Source of the DNA: Alteribacter lacisalsi
GTDB lineage: Bacteria > Bacillota > Bacilli > Bacillales > Salisediminibacteriaceae
DNA: 64,000 bases
Reading direction: 5' to 3'
NCBI RefSeq assembly: GCF_003226345.1
Contig: NZ_PDOF01000002.1
Span: 620,001 to 684,000, forward strand
Below the pieces are notes generated by a model. The model was not told where the DNA came from, did no database searches, and saw nothing but the letters and a program-made list of their open reading frames with translations. Positions 62,575 to 64,000 of the stretch are shown in pieces; position 1 is the first letter of the stretch, and every line of letters begins with the position of its first letter. The position numbers and the translations under genes were made by a program.

Positions 62575-63220
62575 AAAAATCCCGCAGCTTGTCACAAACC
62601 CGAAATCGCAGATCGCCGAGGAGTTTGACCGGATCCGGCAGAACATCGAATTTGCCAGATATGAAATCAACACCAAAACGATTATCGTTACCTCTCCCGG
62701 CTACAATGAAGGAAAATCGACTGTTATTTCCAACCTTGCTATGAATCTGTCACATCACGGAAAGTCGGTGCTGCTGATTGACATCGATATTAAGGATCCT
62801 TCTTTAAATAAAATCTTCAATATAAAAAATACCGTGGGACTCACAAACGTTCTCTCCGGGCAGAAACCAGTTGAAGAGGCGATCAATCAGACCGAAAATG
62901 CCCGGCTGAAACTCATCACAACCGGACCCGTTCCCTACGACCTGGACAGCCTCCTTCAGTCCCGTAAAATGGACGAACTGCTCAAACGTGCGTCCCGGGA
63001 GTACGATTACGTGCTGCTTGACTCACCACCCGTTCTTGAAGGGGAAACGGCCAAAATCGTCGCCGGCCGCTGTGATGGCGCCATCATGGTGCTCCGTGTG
63101 AAGCGGACGGAGGATGAAGTGGCACTCGAGGCAAAAAAGATTCTGGAAATGACCAATACGAAACTGTTCGGCATCATAATGAACGCACGGAAACGAAAAT
63201 TCTTTAAAAAGAACAAATAA
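62552..63220 (+). CDS. BY-kinase-like ATPase (EpsB/YwqD-like) without Tyr cluster
   Basis: A 222-residue P-loop protein of the bacterial tyrosine kinase family: Walker A SPGYNEGKSTVISNLA, Walker A' LLIDIDIKDP and Walker B VLLDSPP. It would act with the preceding membrane modulator to control polysaccharide chain synthesis. Unlike YwqD-type kinases it ends in KRKFFKKNK, with no tyrosine-rich tail. Start TTG at 62552 (or GTG 62555), with AGAGGTG upstream; overlaps the previous gene by 23 bp. Confidence 0.85.
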   Translation: MVNLLRDRKIPQLVTNPKSQIAEEFDRIRQNIEFARYEINTKTIIVTSPGYNEGKSTVISNLAMNLSHHGKSVLLIDIDIKDPSLNKIFNIKNTVGLTNVLSGQKPVEEAINQTENARLKLITTGPVPYDLDSLLQSRKMDELLKRASREYDYVLLDSPPVLEGETAKIVAGRCDGAIMVLRVKRTEDEVALEAKKILEMTNTKLFGIIMNARKRKFFKKNK

Positions 63221-63259
63221 CCCTGACCCGCCGCCGCTGTCTCTTTTTTTACCTTTTAC

Positions 63260-63286
63260 GTTCTTTATTACGAACAAAGTGTTCGT
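63260..63286. promoter_or_regulatory. Overlapping dyads after the epsB-like gene
   Basis: GTTCTTTATTACGAAC (63260-63275) is nearly the same as the palindrome in the eps promoter spacer and overlaps a perfect dyad ACGAACA-AAG-TGTTCGT (63270-63286). No clear -35/-10 pair is seen here. Confidence 0.5.
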
Positions 63287-63296
63287 TCTGGTAATG

Positions 63297-63461
63297 TCTC
63301 CTGACCGTTATCAACTGGAGATACTCGGCCATGCTGTGGGCTTAACAAGCCTTAGATGCGAGTCATCAGTGGTGTGGCGTGAGGATGGGTTGAATGCCCA
63401 TTTGATTTAATGCTTTTTGTGGTCCGGCAGCGTATGCCGGGCCGCTGTAAAGCATTAAATC
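63297..63461 (+). ncRNA. Candidate eps-associated (EAR/epsC) antitermination RNA
   Basis: The 292-bp gap between the epsB- and epsC-like genes folds strongly: GGCTT-AAC-AAGCC (63339-63351), ATGGG/CCCAT (63385-63401), and a 13-pair perfect stem (63404-63416 with 63449-63461) enclosing GGTCCGGC/GCCGGGCC (63421-63443). The EAR element, known to promote readthrough of eps/capsule operons in Bacillales, occurs in exactly this position (between epsB and epsC). Assignment rests on location and structure, not on a covariance search. Confidence 0.65.
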
Positions 63462-63512
63462 CCGGCTGACCAGACCTGCAGTGAATCATTCAAAAAAAAG
63501 GAGGGATCGCTT

Positions 63513-64000
63513 GTGGCTTACAGAAGCAGAGTATCGCTGCTCGTTGTGATCGACACCATACTGATTGCAGCTGCCATTATTGCCGGCAGTCTGCTCGTGA
63601 GTATGTCGTTTTCATTTTTTAACGTTTTATTTCTCGTAACCGGTGTGATGCTCATCAGCTGTCATTTTTTATTTTCCTACAGGTACAATCTCTACAAAAA
63701 AGCATGGGAATACGCCAGTACAGGGGAACTGATGATCATTTTAAAAACCGTTTCCCTGTCAGTGCTCGCGACCGCCGCTGCCCAGTTTCTCCTCGTGCAG
63801 ACGGTGCAGTTCAGACTGCTCGTGGTCGTCTGGCTGCTTCAGCTTTTCGCGATCGGAGGCACCCGCTTCACCTGGAGGATGTTCCGTGACCATTATCTGG
63901 CGCCCGTTCAGCCGCATCAGAAGCGCACGCTCATCGTGGGCGCAGGATCTGCAGGCACGATGATTGCCAGACAGCTCGTGAAAAACCGTCAGAGTGACAT
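63513..64000 (+). CDS. EpsC/CapD-like nucleotide-sugar dehydratase, N-terminal part
   Basis: The first 162 codons of a polysaccharide-biosynthesis protein cut by the right edge. Four membrane helices (about residues 8-30, 35-55, 75-95, 99-115) are followed by the start of a Rossmann domain (TLIVGAGSAGTMIARQL). This matches EpsC/CapD/FlaA1-type membrane dehydratases that make UDP-sugar precursors. GTG start at 63513, with AAGGAGGG eight bases upstream. Confidence 0.88.
   Translation, partial: MAYRSRVSLLVVIDTILIAAAIIAGSLLVSMSFSFFNVLFLVTGVMLISCHFLFSYRYNLYKKAWEYASTGELMIILKTVSLSVLATAAAQFLLVQTVQFRLLVVVWLLQLFAIGGTRFTWRMFRDHYLAPVQPHQKRTLIVGAGSAGTMIARQLVKNRQSD

Overview
The window is chromosomal DNA of an endospore-forming member of the Bacillaceae. 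Evidence: strong AGGAGG-type ribosome binding sites, frequent GTG/TTG starts, spore genes (sspK, sspE, pdaA, a YheC/YheD-type coat protein, a collagen-like spore-surface candidate), and a gene order that follows the yfk-yfj-tre-yfh-yga segment of Bacillus subtilis. Moderate G+C and several insertions relative to B. subtilis suggest a halophilic or alkaliphilic relative; that is inference. I see no rRNA, tRNA, insertion sequence, prophage or CRISPR array.

Layout. 1-9.1 kb: adenine deaminase (cut by the left edge), an orphan lysine/ornithine N-hydroxylase, acylphosphatase, PlsC, two tandem DUF4282 proteins, SCP2 protein, a Fur-regulated FbpB-type small protein, a ferritin-like protein, a dense DnaA-box cluster (5.9-6.1 kb), an MBL hydrolase, a YtxH protein and an AraC/GyrI regulator. 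9.3-13.1 kb: a CitS/DcuS-type two-component system with a CitMHS transporter. 13.3-21.7 kb: aeRF1-like protein, YfkF-type MFS, OsmC, MATE, YfkD, YfkAB radical SAM, SE1561 protein and histidine phosphatase. 21.9-29.1 kb: class I fumarase, PdaA, GAF protein, AlkA-type glycosylase, RlmCD-type methyltransferase and Dus. 29.3-32.7 kb: lipoprotein, then treA-treR without treP. 32.9-43.5 kb: yfhDEF, recX, an inserted L-lactate permease, yfhH, sspK/ypzG, yfhJ, yfhP, mutY, SDR, DUF1540. 43.6-50.1 kb: Ggt with two chromate-transporter halves, quinone reductase, yfhS, fabL, sspE, collagen-like protein. 50.3-61.5 kb: YheC/D, DUF3939, ygaC, ygaD, ygaE, gsaB, a three-gene ABC-2 exporter, K+ channel, bcp. 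61.7-64 kb: start of an exopolysaccharide operon (epsA-, epsB-, epsC-like), the last cut by the right edge.

Non-coding content is the most distinctive part. (i) Eight intergenic spacers carry arrays of degenerate repeats with an exact 20- or 21-bp period (about two helical turns), with six different core motifs; two motifs recur at two loci each. (ii) Two more spacers carry repeats of about 51-54 bp whose units fold into hairpins. (iii) About 200 bp at 5910-6107 hold four perfect and five single-mismatch DnaA boxes far from any dnaA gene. (iv) A structured spacer between the epsB- and epsC-like genes sits where the eps-associated (EAR) antitermination RNA occurs. (v) Several regulatory sites are readable: a TreR operator inside a textbook sigma-A promoter plus a cre site, a Fur box before fbpB, a Rex-like site before the lactate permease, and a palindrome inside the eps promoter.

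All coordinates and motifs were read by eye; family names rest on remembered motifs and synteny, not on searches.
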